This document shows, piece by piece, positions 8,884-14,594 of a DNA stretch of 14,594 bases. The stretch's first letter is position 1. Every line of letters starts with the position of its first letter. The DNA comes from CAIJXB01 sp964439595. Lineage in GTDB: Bacteria; Chlamydiota; Chlamydiia; Chlamydiales; Rhabdochlamydiaceae. The notes below the pieces were generated by a model that was not told the origin of the DNA, did not search any database, and saw only the letters and a program-made list of their open reading frames with translations. The stretch covers positions 1 through 14,594 of the forward strand of contig CAYTOK010000028.1 in NCBI GenBank assembly GCA_964439595.1, written 5' to 3'. The position numbers and the translations under genes were made by a program.

Positions 8884-8911
8884 AATTTAAAAGAGATAAT
8901 AAAACAATCAA
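8884..8911 (-). promoter_or_regulatory. Candidate promoter for the sulfotransferase-tpsA-tpsB cluster
   Basis: On the minus strand TTGATT (8906-8911) and TAAATT (8884-8889) are separated by 16 bases in a very AT-rich divergent intergenic region. The resulting transcript would have a leader of roughly 75 bases before the ATG at 8802. Other weak hexamer pairs exist in the same stretch, so this is only a best guess. Confidence 0.25.
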
Positions 8912-8944
8912 TTAACTAACAAATAACACAATATATAAAACACA

Positions 8945-8973
8945 TTGAACAATAAAAAATAATATTATATCAT
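8945..8973 (+). promoter_or_regulatory. Candidate promoter for the F-box/LRR gene
   Basis: TTGAAC (8945-8950), a 17-base spacer and TATCAT (8968-8973) precede the gene start at 9006. The spacing is ideal and the leader would be about 25 bases, containing the Shine-Dalgarno. The AT-rich background makes chance matches common. The rest of the 8803-9005 intergenic stretch is AT-rich and shows nothing else definite. Confidence 0.35.
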
Positions 8974-9005
8974 TAGTTAAATCAATAAATAAATGAGGTC
9001 ATTTT

Positions 9006-9680
9006 ATGAGTATAAGTACAAGATTTCCTGTAAATCCCACACCATGTACAGGAAAGCCAAAAATGCGCTACTCTCCCCACCTTACTACGCTACCAGAGGA
9101 TGTCCTTCTTCATACAATGCATTTTTTTACAGGACAAGAACTCCACACTACCGCCCGCGTATCAAAACAATTAAGAGTATTATCCGATAAAGAAAGAATC
9201 TTCCGCATCAATGAAAAAACACCAAGTAAAAAACTTTATTTAGAAGAAATGCCCCTAATCCACTTACTACAAAGAAATCAAGGGCAAGTAATCAAGTTAA
9301 ATATAGACGAAATGCCAATTACCAATATAGCAGCGATTCTTAATTCTTGCGGGGAATTAATAAGCTTCTCTGCAAAATACTGCTCTGCAGCTAGAGATAC
9401 CGTAACATTAACCACGCATCCAAAAATGCTTCAGATTCAAGCTCTATATTTAAATGGGAACAACATAGAAGACACCGGAATTAAGCATATTACAAAAACA
9501 TTAAAATGCCTTGTTATTTTAGACCTCAGCCAAAACTGTATGGGAAGTGTAGGAGCTATAGCTATTGCAAAAAAGCTAAAAAGACTCTCTTTCCTAGATG
9601 TTGAACAAAATGGAATATCCAAGAAAGGTATCAGAGCTCTTACCACCATGCAAAATCGCGGAGTTACTGTAATAAAATAA
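9006..9680 (+). CDS. Small F-box and leucine-rich-repeat protein, candidate translocated effector
   Basis: 224 residues with no membrane segment or Sec signal. After a polar, Pro/Thr-rich 28-residue N-terminus comes an F-box-like helix bundle at 29-68 (LPEDVLLHTMHFFTG ... VSKQLRVLSDKERIF), matching the family pattern LPxE-L-IF-L-DL-xVSKxW-L. From about 140 to the end are LRRs of the ribonuclease-inhibitor type: LYLNGNNIEDTGIKHI, LDLSQNCMGSVGAIAI and LDVEQNGISKKGIRAL. In eukaryotes F-box proteins bind Skp1 and present LRR-bound targets to SCF ubiquitin ligases; intracellular bacteria use such proteins as secreted effectors. Secretion, probably type III, is inferred only. ATG 9006 has GAGG seven bases upstream. 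It is the only clear plus-strand gene, divergent from the sulfotransferase gene and convergent with the porin. The central part (70-139) carries no recognised domain. Confidence 0.75.
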   Translation: MSISTRFPVNPTPCTGKPKMRYSPHLTTLPEDVLLHTMHFFTGQELHTTARVSKQLRVLSDKERIFRINEKTPSKKLYLEEMPLIHLLQRNQGQVIKLNIDEMPITNIAAILNSCGELISFSAKYCSAARDTVTLTTHPKMLQIQALYLNGNNIEDTGIKHITKTLKCLVILDLSQNCMGSVGAIAIAKKLKRLSFLDVEQNGISKKGIRALTTMQNRGVTVIK

Positions 9681-9695
9681 ATTATCACCTTGCCT

Positions 9696-9719
9696 CAACT
9701 AATGCAAGTTGTCTTTTTC
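9696..9719 (+). terminator. Weak possible terminator after the F-box/LRR gene
   Basis: A 5-bp stem CAACT / AGTTG with a six-base loop is followed by TCTTTTTC, 15 bases after the stop codon. The position is right but the stem is short. The overlapping pair CTTGC / GCAAG offers an alternative fold. Confidence 0.3.
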
Positions 9720-9767
9720 TGAAACCACGAGCGCTTTTAAATAACAGCTGTGGCCTTTCATAGAAAA

Positions 9768-11057
9768 TTAAAAATAAGCAAGGACTCGCATAGTTGCTGC
9801 CCATGTTTGAGATAAGTGCTCCACGGCTCCCGGCTTAGGGATATAGCTAATGACAGGCTCTAGGTATAAAGAACCGTATAAGCAACATTGATAATACGTT
9901 TGAAACATCCACTCGTTTGGCCTGGGCTCACTATATTTATTAAGTCCGGCAAGACTTATCCCCACACCAAATGAGTCTTTAAGTCTTTTAGGGACGAGGC
10001 CATAAGCAGAAAGGCCCCACCCAAAAAAGGTTTTTATGGAAAATGTTTTGGTGTTATTCATTCCTAGCTGTAAATAAGTAACAACACCGCTATTTGCTTG
10101 GCTTTTATCTTTCCACCACAGTCTTTGAGATCCATATAAATAAACACCTTCAACTCCTGTTTGTGTAATATAAGAGCTTTCGGTAGTTAAAGTAAGCATT
10201 CCTGTTTGTTTCCAAATACCAACAGCAATTCTACCAGGCAAATCCGCATCAGACCAAGCATATCCTGTTTCACTAATTAAGAAATAATACCCATTAAACT
10301 GCGGAGCTTTAATTCCAGTGGGTTCTCCTCTAGCTTTATTACCATCGTATCCTCCCAAAGAAACATAAAAGCTTTTTACAGGAAAATAAAAAACACTAGC
10401 CCCGAAAGCAGAATTATAATAACTAGGAAGCACTGAAGAAAGGGATCCTTGCGTAAAAATAGTACCGTAGATCACACCACTTGCTGTAGGAGAAACTCTA
10501 CTATCATTAATGGGAAACAACCGATTAACACTGTTAAAATCAGCATTGGGAGTAGATTTCCCAATTCTTGTAATGATTTTACCTTCTAACCACTGCTGCC
10601 TATACCACCATTCGTATAAATCTGTACGATTAAGGGGACTAGACTCTATCATTCCCTCAAAACCTTGCACAAGCCCTGCGTTAGTATTAGTTGGAGAACC
10701 ATTAAGCTGTAAAAACTCTACAGCAAAAAGTCCTCCCTTCCAAGAAGTAGCTTTTCCTGTATCAAAAAGCAGTTCAAACTGCAAAAGATTATTCACCGTC
10801 CTTTTACTTTCATGAGAAATACCTCCGGATAGAAGTGCGTTAGCATCAAATATCCAGAGGCCTTCCAAACTAAGACCTGTATTTTTTTCATTCCATTTTT
10901 TAAAAAGTTTTTCTCCTAGATACCCTGTTCCGATGTGATCGGAGGGGCTTGGATTACTTGAAACCCCAACCCCTTCATCTATATATTCTATGGAATATCC
11001 AAATGAACAAGTAAAAAAAACTAAAAAATAAAATACCTTAAAAAAATCTTGTCTCAT
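9768..11057 (-). CDS. OprB-family carbohydrate-selective outer-membrane porin
   Basis: 429 residues; a signal peptide (MRQDFFKVFYFLVFFTCSFGYS) precedes a mature protein with family-typical segments: TGYLGEKLFKKWNEKNTGLSLEGLWIFDAN near the start, DLYEWWYRQQWLEGKIITRIGKSTPNADF in the first half, LPGRIAVGIWKQTG, and the C-terminal stretch NEWMFQTYYQ ... LEPVISYIPKPGAV. The chain ends in RVLAYF, a terminal Phe as expected for BAM-assembled barrels. Family members form 16-stranded porins admitting sugars and other small solutes across the outer membrane; the substrate here is unknown. Its start is only six bases after the cupin stop, so the two are surely co-transcribed and the solute may feed the cupin enzyme. 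No good Shine-Dalgarno stands directly before the ATG (a GAGG lies 15 bases upstream), suggesting coupling to the upstream gene. Confidence 0.85.
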   Translation of the reverse strand: MRQDFFKVFYFLVFFTCSFGYSIEYIDEGVGVSSNPSPSDHIGTGYLGEKLFKKWNEKNTGLSLEGLWIFDANALLSGGISHESKRTVNNLLQFELLFDTGKATSWKGGLFAVEFLQLNGSPTNTNAGLVQGFEGMIESSPLNRTDLYEWWYRQQWLEGKIITRIGKSTPNADFNSVNRLFPINDSRVSPTASGVIYGTIFTQGSLSSVLPSYYNSAFGASVFYFPVKSFYVSLGGYDGNKARGEPTGIKAPQFNGYYFLISETGYAWSDADLPGRIAVGIWKQTGMLTLTTESSYITQTGVEGVYLYGSQRLWWKDKSQANSGVVTYLQLGMNNTKTFSIKTFFGWGLSAYGLVPKRLKDSFGVGISLAGLNKYSEPRPNEWMFQTYYQCCLYGSLYLEPVISYIPKPGAVEHLSQTWAATMRVLAYF

Positions 11058-11063
11058 AAGAAA

Positions 11064-12254
11064 CTATAACGACCTCATATATACAGGGGCCTCTGTTTTG
11101 GGAATCTTACGGATAACGTCTAATTTAAGACCTAGGGCGCCTGCCATTATTCCAGGTCTAAACTGCAGCGTAGCATTCTGTATACCAATTTCATTAAATG
11201 GTTTTGATACAATAAAAGATTCATATACTTCAAGATCACTCTTTCCAACACTTACATAAGAGTGAAAAGCTCCCATCGGGAGAAAAACCAAATCGCCTTC
11301 TTTAAGAAGGTTATTATACACATGCCCTTCCCCATCCATCATCGTAAAATAGGCTTCCCCCTTATGCACAAATAAAAAAGCATCTGACCCTGTATACCAA
11401 TGTGGTTCTCTAATAGTGCCTGGCTTAAGAATTGTTTGCTGCAAGGCCATAAATTGATTTGCTTTCCAATTTGTGTTATCTAATCTACGTAAAGAGCCAA
11501 GGGAGCTTTCATAAATAGGCTTAACATCCGCAAATAAAGAGCGGTACTCGCTAGGAATATCTTTTTTAGGAGCCACATCTTCTGGATCGTAAAGACTTAA
11601 GCGATTATGCGGATTTTTCTGAAAAGCAGAAATATCTTCTAACGAAAGGCCTAAAGATTTAGCCAAAACAGTTTTAGGAAGAGCTGACCATGCTGTAGAA
11701 AAATCTCTATCTTCTGCGTTAGCGTTGTTGTATGATACCAGAAAGTCTAACTGCTCTTTTCCTACATTTTCTAAGCAATGTATTGATCCCTGAGGAATCA
11801 TCCAAGATCCCCCTTTAGGAACAGTGAACTCATGAGCCTTACCAAAGCCTTCCCAGATTGTAATTTTCATTTCCCCATTAAGAACAACACCCACTTCTAC
11901 AGCGTTAGCATGCCAGTGAGGAACTCTTTGCGCTTCATTATATAATTGGTAATAAAATAATAGACCAGTAAGAGGCTCTGCCGGAAATTTACTAAGGCCA
12001 GAAAACTGTTTAACACTCTCTGAAATTCGCAGTCCTGCAGGATTACTCGCTTTTTCCCCTTCTTGGAATAACCGTAAAAGAAAAGGAGATGTTTTGGATA
12101 GATTCTTAGATTCCTCCTCTAAAAATACACGTATTTTATCTGCCATTAACACCTGAGAAACTTCTTTATTTTCTTTAGCTTCTTGTGCAAAACCTACTTT
12201 TGCACATACAATACAGCAAACTACTAAACCTTGAAAAATCTGTTTTAGACCCAT
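11064..12254 (-). CDS. Secreted bicupin protein, oxalate decarboxylase-like, second metal site degenerate
   Basis: About 396 residues with a signal peptide (MGLKQIFQGLVVCCIVCAKVGFA|QEA). Two cupin domains follow. In longest-frame numbering the N-terminal one carries HWHANAVEVGVVLNG (His120, His122, Glu127) and GSWMIPQGSIHCLEN (His166), a full match to the two classic cupin motifs and thus a complete Mn/Fe site. The C-terminal one keeps a first His (HWYTGSD, His292) and the distal His338 (PMGAFHSYV), but the second His is Tyr294 and the Glu position is Ala299, so that site is probably metal-free. Architecture and length fit oxalate decarboxylases (Bacillus OxdC, 385 residues), but the substrate is uncertain. 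The frame extends to ATG 12275, yet ATG 12254 has GAGGG six bases upstream and gives the best signal peptide. It is followed after six bases by the porin gene. Confidence 0.75.
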   Translation of the reverse strand: MGLKQIFQGLVVCCIVCAKVGFAQEAKENKEVSQVLMADKIRVFLEEESKNLSKTSPFLLRLFQEGEKASNPAGLRISESVKQFSGLSKFPAEPLTGLLFYYQLYNEAQRVPHWHANAVEVGVVLNGEMKITIWEGFGKAHEFTVPKGGSWMIPQGSIHCLENVGKEQLDFLVSYNNANAEDRDFSTAWSALPKTVLAKSLGLSLEDISAFQKNPHNRLSLYDPEDVAPKKDIPSEYRSLFADVKPIYESSLGSLRRLDNTNWKANQFMALQQTILKPGTIREPHWYTGSDAFLFVHKGEAYFTMMDGEGHVYNNLLKEGDLVFLPMGAFHSYVSVGKSDLEVYESFIVSKPFNEIGIQNATLQFRPGIMAGALGLKLDVIRKIPKTEAPVYMRSL

Positions 12255-12302
12255 ACATTTCCCTCTGTTGTACATTTTTACGCTCTATTTTCCTTGCCTA
12301 AC

Positions 12303-12346
12303 AAAAAAAATCGGGTTAAAGAGCACCTTCTGCTCAGTGCATACCC
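12303..12346 (-). terminator. Hairpin followed by T8 in the cupin leader (backup terminator or attenuator)
   Basis: Read on the minus strand, GAGCA-GAAGG-TGCTC is nested inside an outer GGGT/ACCC pair and followed two bases later by eight T. It lies between the 5S terminator and the cupin start at 12254. It could stop rRNA read-through or act as an attenuator if the cupin promoter is upstream of it. The stem has internal unpaired bases, so strength is uncertain. The rest of 12255-12552 shows no gene or clear promoter. Confidence 0.4.
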
Positions 12347-12552
12347 AAAAATAAACTTGCTCCTAAAGCTCTCTAAGCACATAAGAAGTCGCTATCATTA
12401 GTTCCTTTAACCAAAACACTCTCAGTGAGAAAATATTTTCCTTACAGCTTTCTCCTAAAATTAACGAAGCAAAAACATTTTTTATTTCATTAAACAATTC
12501 AGGTCAATAATTTTATTTTTAGATAGATGGCCGATGAGCGTCATTTTCAGAC

Positions 12553-12585
12553 AAAAAAAAACCTCTAGATCTATTCGACCTAGAG
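12553..12585 (-). terminator. Factor-independent terminator of the 5S rRNA unit
   Basis: On the minus strand a 9-bp stem CTCTAGGTC / GATCTAGAG (one G-T pair) with loop GAATA is followed, one C later, by nine T. It sits 14 bases after the 5S 3' end. Compared with the second copy at 14541-14576 it has lost the bottom pairs through one missing base and one substitution. Confidence 0.85.
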
Positions 12586-12599
12586 AGTGAGTAAAAAAC

Positions 12600-12713
12600 C
12601 TTGGCAGAGACCTACTCTTCCATACTCTTGTGTACAGCACCATCGGCGATGAGGGGCTTAACTTCTGAGTTCGGGATGGGTTCAGGTATGATCCCCTCTC
12701 TATTACGACCAAG
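12600..12713 (-). rRNA. rrf: 5S ribosomal RNA
   Basis: About 114 bases read on the minus strand. It begins CTTGG and ends CCAAG, which pair as helix I. It contains the highly conserved CCATCCCGAACTCAGAAGTTAAG core of 5S rRNA (shown here in two overlapping parts: CCATCCCGAACTC and ACTCAGAAGTTAAGC), the helix II partners GAGGGG and CCCCTC, and a TAGGTCTCTGCC 3' segment. Ends are set from the helix I pairing and could be off by a base or two. A terminator follows. Upstream there is no intact 23S gene, only a mutated fragment about 15 bases away. This copy is thus an orphan of a broken rRNA operon tail; its fold appears preserved, so it may still be functional. Confidence 0.9.
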
Positions 12714-12727
12714 AAAAAATCTTTAAG

Positions 12728-12852
12728 TATCTGAACCGAACTCTCGCACAGCTTTAATTGGCAAGCAGCAAAACTCTTAGGACCTTCTCCAGCCCCAAGA
12801 TACGATGAGTCGACATCTAGGTGCTAAACCGCCATGTCGATATGAACTCTTA
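12728..12852 (-). pseudogene. Decayed internal fragment of 23S rRNA
   Basis: Read on the minus strand, the segment from TAAGAGTTCATATCGAC through CACCTAGATGTCGACTCATC, TTGGGGCTGGAGAAGGTCC and GCCAATTAAAGC to GGTTCAGA aligns by eye with the peptidyl-transferase part of 23S rRNA, around E. coli positions 2470-2600. Many normally invariant bases are changed (for example CACCTCGATGTC reads CACCTAGATGTC), several small gaps occur, and the last ~300 bases of 23S are missing before the 5S. It cannot be part of a working ribosome. The alignment is from memory. Confidence 0.8.
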
Positions 12853-12921
12853 TCTATTTACTTAGTCTCGAAGGATTCCATCTTTTTCGCAAAAACAAAG
12901 TAGAAGAAATCACCAAACAGT

Positions 12922-13068
12922 TTAAAAATGCATTTGGAAGCCACTTTTATAAAATGGGGGCTGGGAGTGTTCTTTCCTTAGATTACCTTCTCCATCAAAA
13001 TAGCTTCTCTTAATTTCTGCAATCCCTATATCCTTTGGTCTGCCTGCGACAAAATTGACTCTATCGGG
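12922..13068 (-). pseudogene. Orphan open frame, possible gene remnant
   Basis: A 48-codon frame between two stops lies just downstream of the Fic stop. It has no ATG, GTG or TTG start. Its composition looks protein-like (contains VAGRPKDIGIAEIKRSYF and SQPPFYKSG), which suggests the 3' remnant of a lost gene rather than noise, but I recognise no family. The stretch from 12853 to 12921 holds nothing I can assign. Confidence 0.25.
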
Positions 13069-13072
13069 CTAG

Positions 13073-14428
13073 TCATAAAGAACTATCTCGTAAGCAAATC
13101 CAGTGCCTCAGTTCATCCGGCGTAACACCCAAGCCAGCTATGCTGCACTCATCGATTTCAGCAAGATCCTCTATAGCATTTTCAATAAACTTTTCAAGAT
13201 GATTCTGAGATGCTATTTTAGCAGCCTCTTGTTTAAGATAAGTTGGTATGGCAGTTCCCACAATCCCCTTTAAAATCACATCTCTAATTAGGGCTCTTCT
13301 TTCTTTTCTATAACGCACACGAATCTCATCGAAACCCATCGCTTTCACAGTAGAGTCATAAGCTGCACAGGTGCGCATGTAAGAATAAAAATATAAGTCG
13401 ATAAGCGGTCTAACATTTTGCAATTCGTAGATTGCAATCATCGCGAACATGTAATCGTCGACCTGAACGTCATTAAATGCTAGCGGCACAAGATTTGCTT
13501 TAATAAGAGAAATATTAGCTGCGAGCCTCGCTGTTCTTTTATTTACGTCGATAAATGCCTGCAAATAGCTTACATGGATGAGCAAAAAAATGCTTTGTTC
13601 GAATGGGTTCTTAATAAGTGCTGCTTTGGCTGTGATTTTTTCTAGCTGATTCTCTAGCTTCTTTGGATCTTCAGAAGGCATATAAGTAGATCCGCCAATC
13701 CGAACACTTTGTCTGCGTATTTTGCCAGATTCTGATCTGTCTACAAGACCATCTGACAATAAATAGTGCAAAGTACGAACAACATCGCTACTAATACCAA
13801 GCTTAGGAGCTCCTTCTACAAGGTACCTAATAGCTTCCTTATGGTTAAGAATCATGACTTTTTCTTCTTTCAGCTTGCCCGTTGCAGTATCACCATGCAA
13901 AACCAGACGTTCTGTATCAAGAAGAGAATAGGTATTTCCCTCTAACCTTGAAGAGTTATAAGAGAGATCTATAAGCAACCTGTTAAAAATCTGATGAGCA
14001 TAAGTGCCAGCTGGGTCATGGATGCCAGCCCGCTTTCCCGATTCAAAGAGGAGGCTTCTTAATTCTTCACTAAGATAGCAATCAGAGTTTGGCTCATAAC
14101 TATCCAACCACTCATCCCGATAGGCTACCGGCTGTCTTTCGAATAAGGGCTTTTTAATAATTTTAATAATTTCCAAGCTTGCAGAACTAAAACAGCAGCT
14201 AACGGTTTCACTTATCTCTTGAGATCTTCCAACCGCAAGATATTTACTCGATCGCTTCTCTCCAACTTTTCTGACACTTCCCTCTAAGACAAGCAGCGCA
14301 AGCCATCTTCTAGTAGAACGTTCTTTAAAACCACTCCCTAACTTGATAAGTAGATCATTTAAACTAATCGGCTCCGATTCTAGGCCTAGCTGCCTCATTA
14401 TGAGCATTTTGTTGTCACGCAGACTCAT
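13073..14428 (-). CDS. Winged-helix/Fic-domain protein, probable autoregulator or AMP-transferase relative
   Basis: About 451 residues. Residues 1-70 look like a winged helix (ISLNDLLIKLG, RSTRRWLALLVLEGSVRKVGEKRSSKYL). Then comes the inhibitory-helix motif SSRLEGN ([S/T]xxxE[G/N]), N-terminal to the Fic core as in class II Fic proteins, and RIGGSTYMPSEDP, the usual flap region. The core reads LQAFIDVNKRTARLAANI, where the canonical HxFxDGNGRxxR has its catalytic His replaced by Gln and GNG by VNK. By family, Fic enzymes transfer AMP from ATP to protein hydroxyls; the missing His makes normal activity doubtful. The C-terminal ~100 residues are helical. The frame extends to GTG 14467, but that codon lies upstream of the predicted -10, while ATG 14428 follows AGGAGG at five bases. 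The gene sits between two rRNA-tail copies and behind an array of GGCC-centred repeats. Confidence 0.82.
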   Translation of the reverse strand: MSLRDNKMLIMRQLGLESEPISLNDLLIKLGSGFKERSTRRWLALLVLEGSVRKVGEKRSSKYLAVGRSQEISETVSCCFSSASLEIIKIIKKPLFERQPVAYRDEWLDSYEPNSDCYLSEELRSLLFESGKRAGIHDPAGTYAHQIFNRLLIDLSYNSSRLEGNTYSLLDTERLVLHGDTATGKLKEEKVMILNHKEAIRYLVEGAPKLGISSDVVRTLHYLLSDGLVDRSESGKIRRQSVRIGGSTYMPSEDPKKLENQLEKITAKAALIKNPFEQSIFLLIHVSYLQAFIDVNKRTARLAANISLIKANLVPLAFNDVQVDDYMFAMIAIYELQNVRPLIDLYFYSYMRTCAAYDSTVKAMGFDEIRVRYRKERRALIRDVILKGIVGTAIPTYLKQEAAKIASQNHLEKFIENAIEDLAEIDECSIAGLGVTPDELRHWICLRDSSL

Positions 14429-14447
14429 TTTAGCCTCCTTTTGTCTG

Positions 14448-14533
14448 AATACGGCCAAAATTATCACAAATACGGCCAGTTTTCAAGCTAAATTGGCCGT
14501 ATTTCAAAATACGGCCAATTTTTGGCCGATAAT
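14448..14533. promoter_or_regulatory. Array of five GGCCGTATT-type elements, likely operators for the Fic protein
   Basis: Copies on the plus strand: AATACGGCCAA (14448-14458), AAATACGGCCA (14468-14478), AATTGGCCGTATTT (14491-14504), AAATACGGCCAATT (14507-14520) and a diverged TTGGCCGATAAT (14522-14533). The third and fourth form a perfect inverted repeat with 14-base arms and a 2-base spacer. GGCC centres are 21, 21, 18 and 11 bases apart, so most copies face nearly the same side of the helix. The array overlaps the predicted fic promoter, and the Fic protein has an N-terminal winged helix, so autoregulation is a natural reading. Confidence 0.65.
14460..14486 (-). promoter_or_regulatory. Candidate fic promoter with extended -10
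   Basis: On the minus strand TTGAAA (14481-14486) is followed 15 bases later by GATAAT (14460-14465), preceded by TG as in an extended -10 (TGTGATAAT). The alternative TAATTT gives a 17-base spacer. One GGCC element lies between the hexamers and another just downstream of the -10, the expected places for a repressor. Confidence 0.5.
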
Positions 14534-14540
14534 CTTAATC

Positions 14541-14576
14541 AAAAAAAAACCCTCTAGATCTATTCGACCTAGAGGG
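14541..14576 (-). terminator. Terminator of the next rRNA operon copy
   Basis: On the minus strand an 11-bp stem CCCTCTAGGTC / GATCTAGAGGG (one G-T pair) with loop GAATA is directly followed by nine T. It ends the rRNA unit entering from the right edge and insulates the fic promoter from rRNA transcription. Confidence 0.88.
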
Positions 14577-14588
14577 TGAGTAAAAAAC

Positions 14589-14594
14589 CTTGGC
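14589..14594 (-). rRNA. rrf: 3' end of a second 5S rRNA, cut by the window edge
   Basis: Only the last six bases (GCCAAG on the minus strand) are inside the window. The call rests on the identical downstream sequence shared with the complete 5S at 12600-12713, where the same terminator follows at the same distance. Confidence 0.6.

Larger units (their letters stand above)
14541..14594. repeat. Direct repeat of the 5S 3' end plus terminator (partner at 12553-12605)
   Basis: The 54 bases here and the 53 at 12553-12605 differ by one single-base indel and one substitution. They bracket the 5S, 23S fragment and fic gene, about 1.99 kb apart. The repeat continues past the window edge, so its full length is unknown. 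Similarity fades quickly on the downstream side of the T-run. Confidence 0.85.

Noticed and set aside
8803..9005. AT-rich divergent region as a replication origin or attachment site
   Set aside because: I see no repeated boxes, no DnaA-box cluster and no flanking duplication; it is adequately explained as a shared promoter region.
10510..10815. Plus-strand open frame of 101 codons
   Set aside because: It is antisense to the OprB porin coding sequence with no independent support.
12482..12712. Minus-strand open frame of 76 codons
   Set aside because: It runs through the 5S rRNA and its terminator; the base pattern is explained by the RNA gene.
14429..14467. GTG 14467 as the fic start
   Set aside because: It has no Shine-Dalgarno and lies upstream of the predicted -10, whereas ATG 14428 follows a near-perfect AGGAGG.

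Overview
The window looks like a chromosomal segment of a low-GC, host-associated bacterium with an outer membrane, most likely an environmental member of the Chlamydiae. This assignment is an inference. It rests on the mix of porins and two-partner secretion genes with a eukaryotic-like F-box/LRR protein, and on a decayed 23S rRNA fragment whose wording (GGGGCTGGAGAAGGTCC, GCCAATTAAAGC) resembles chlamydial 23S rRNA as I remember it. No tRNA, CRISPR array or recognisable insertion sequence is visible.

Layout, left to right. Bases 1-421 hold no gene I can assign, except perhaps the last codons of a plus-strand gene in the first 80 bases. On the minus strand follow fumC (class II fumarase) and maeA (NAD-type malic enzyme), joined by an ATGA stop/start overlap; together they convert fumarate to malate and malate to pyruvate. 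Next, also on the minus strand, is a three-gene cluster read in the order sulfotransferase-like protein (7984-8802), TpsA exoprotein (5380-7920), TpsB outer-membrane transporter (3555-5249). This is a complete two-partner secretion system with an unusual third gene in front. The only clear plus-strand gene (9006-9680) encodes a small F-box plus leucine-rich-repeat protein, a candidate secreted effector. Then come a minus-strand pair: a secreted bicupin (oxalate-decarboxylase-like, with one degenerate metal site) followed 6 bases later by an OprB-type carbohydrate porin.

The right end is the most rearranged part. A 5S rRNA gene (12600-12713) with its terminator lies directly downstream of a roughly 125-base, mutated piece of 23S rRNA. 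Upstream of that is a short orphan reading frame, then a winged-helix/Fic protein (13073-14428). Upstream of the Fic gene are five copies of a GGCCGTATT-type element, several spaced by exactly 21 bases and overlapping the predicted promoter. The window closes with a second, nearly identical terminator and the first 6 bases of another 5S 3' end. The Fic gene therefore sits between two copies of an rRNA-operon tail.

Several start codons were moved inward from the longest open frame because a good Shine-Dalgarno sequence and signal peptide point to an internal start: fumC (ATG 3456), tpsB (GTG 5249), the cupin (ATG 12254) and fic (ATG 14428).
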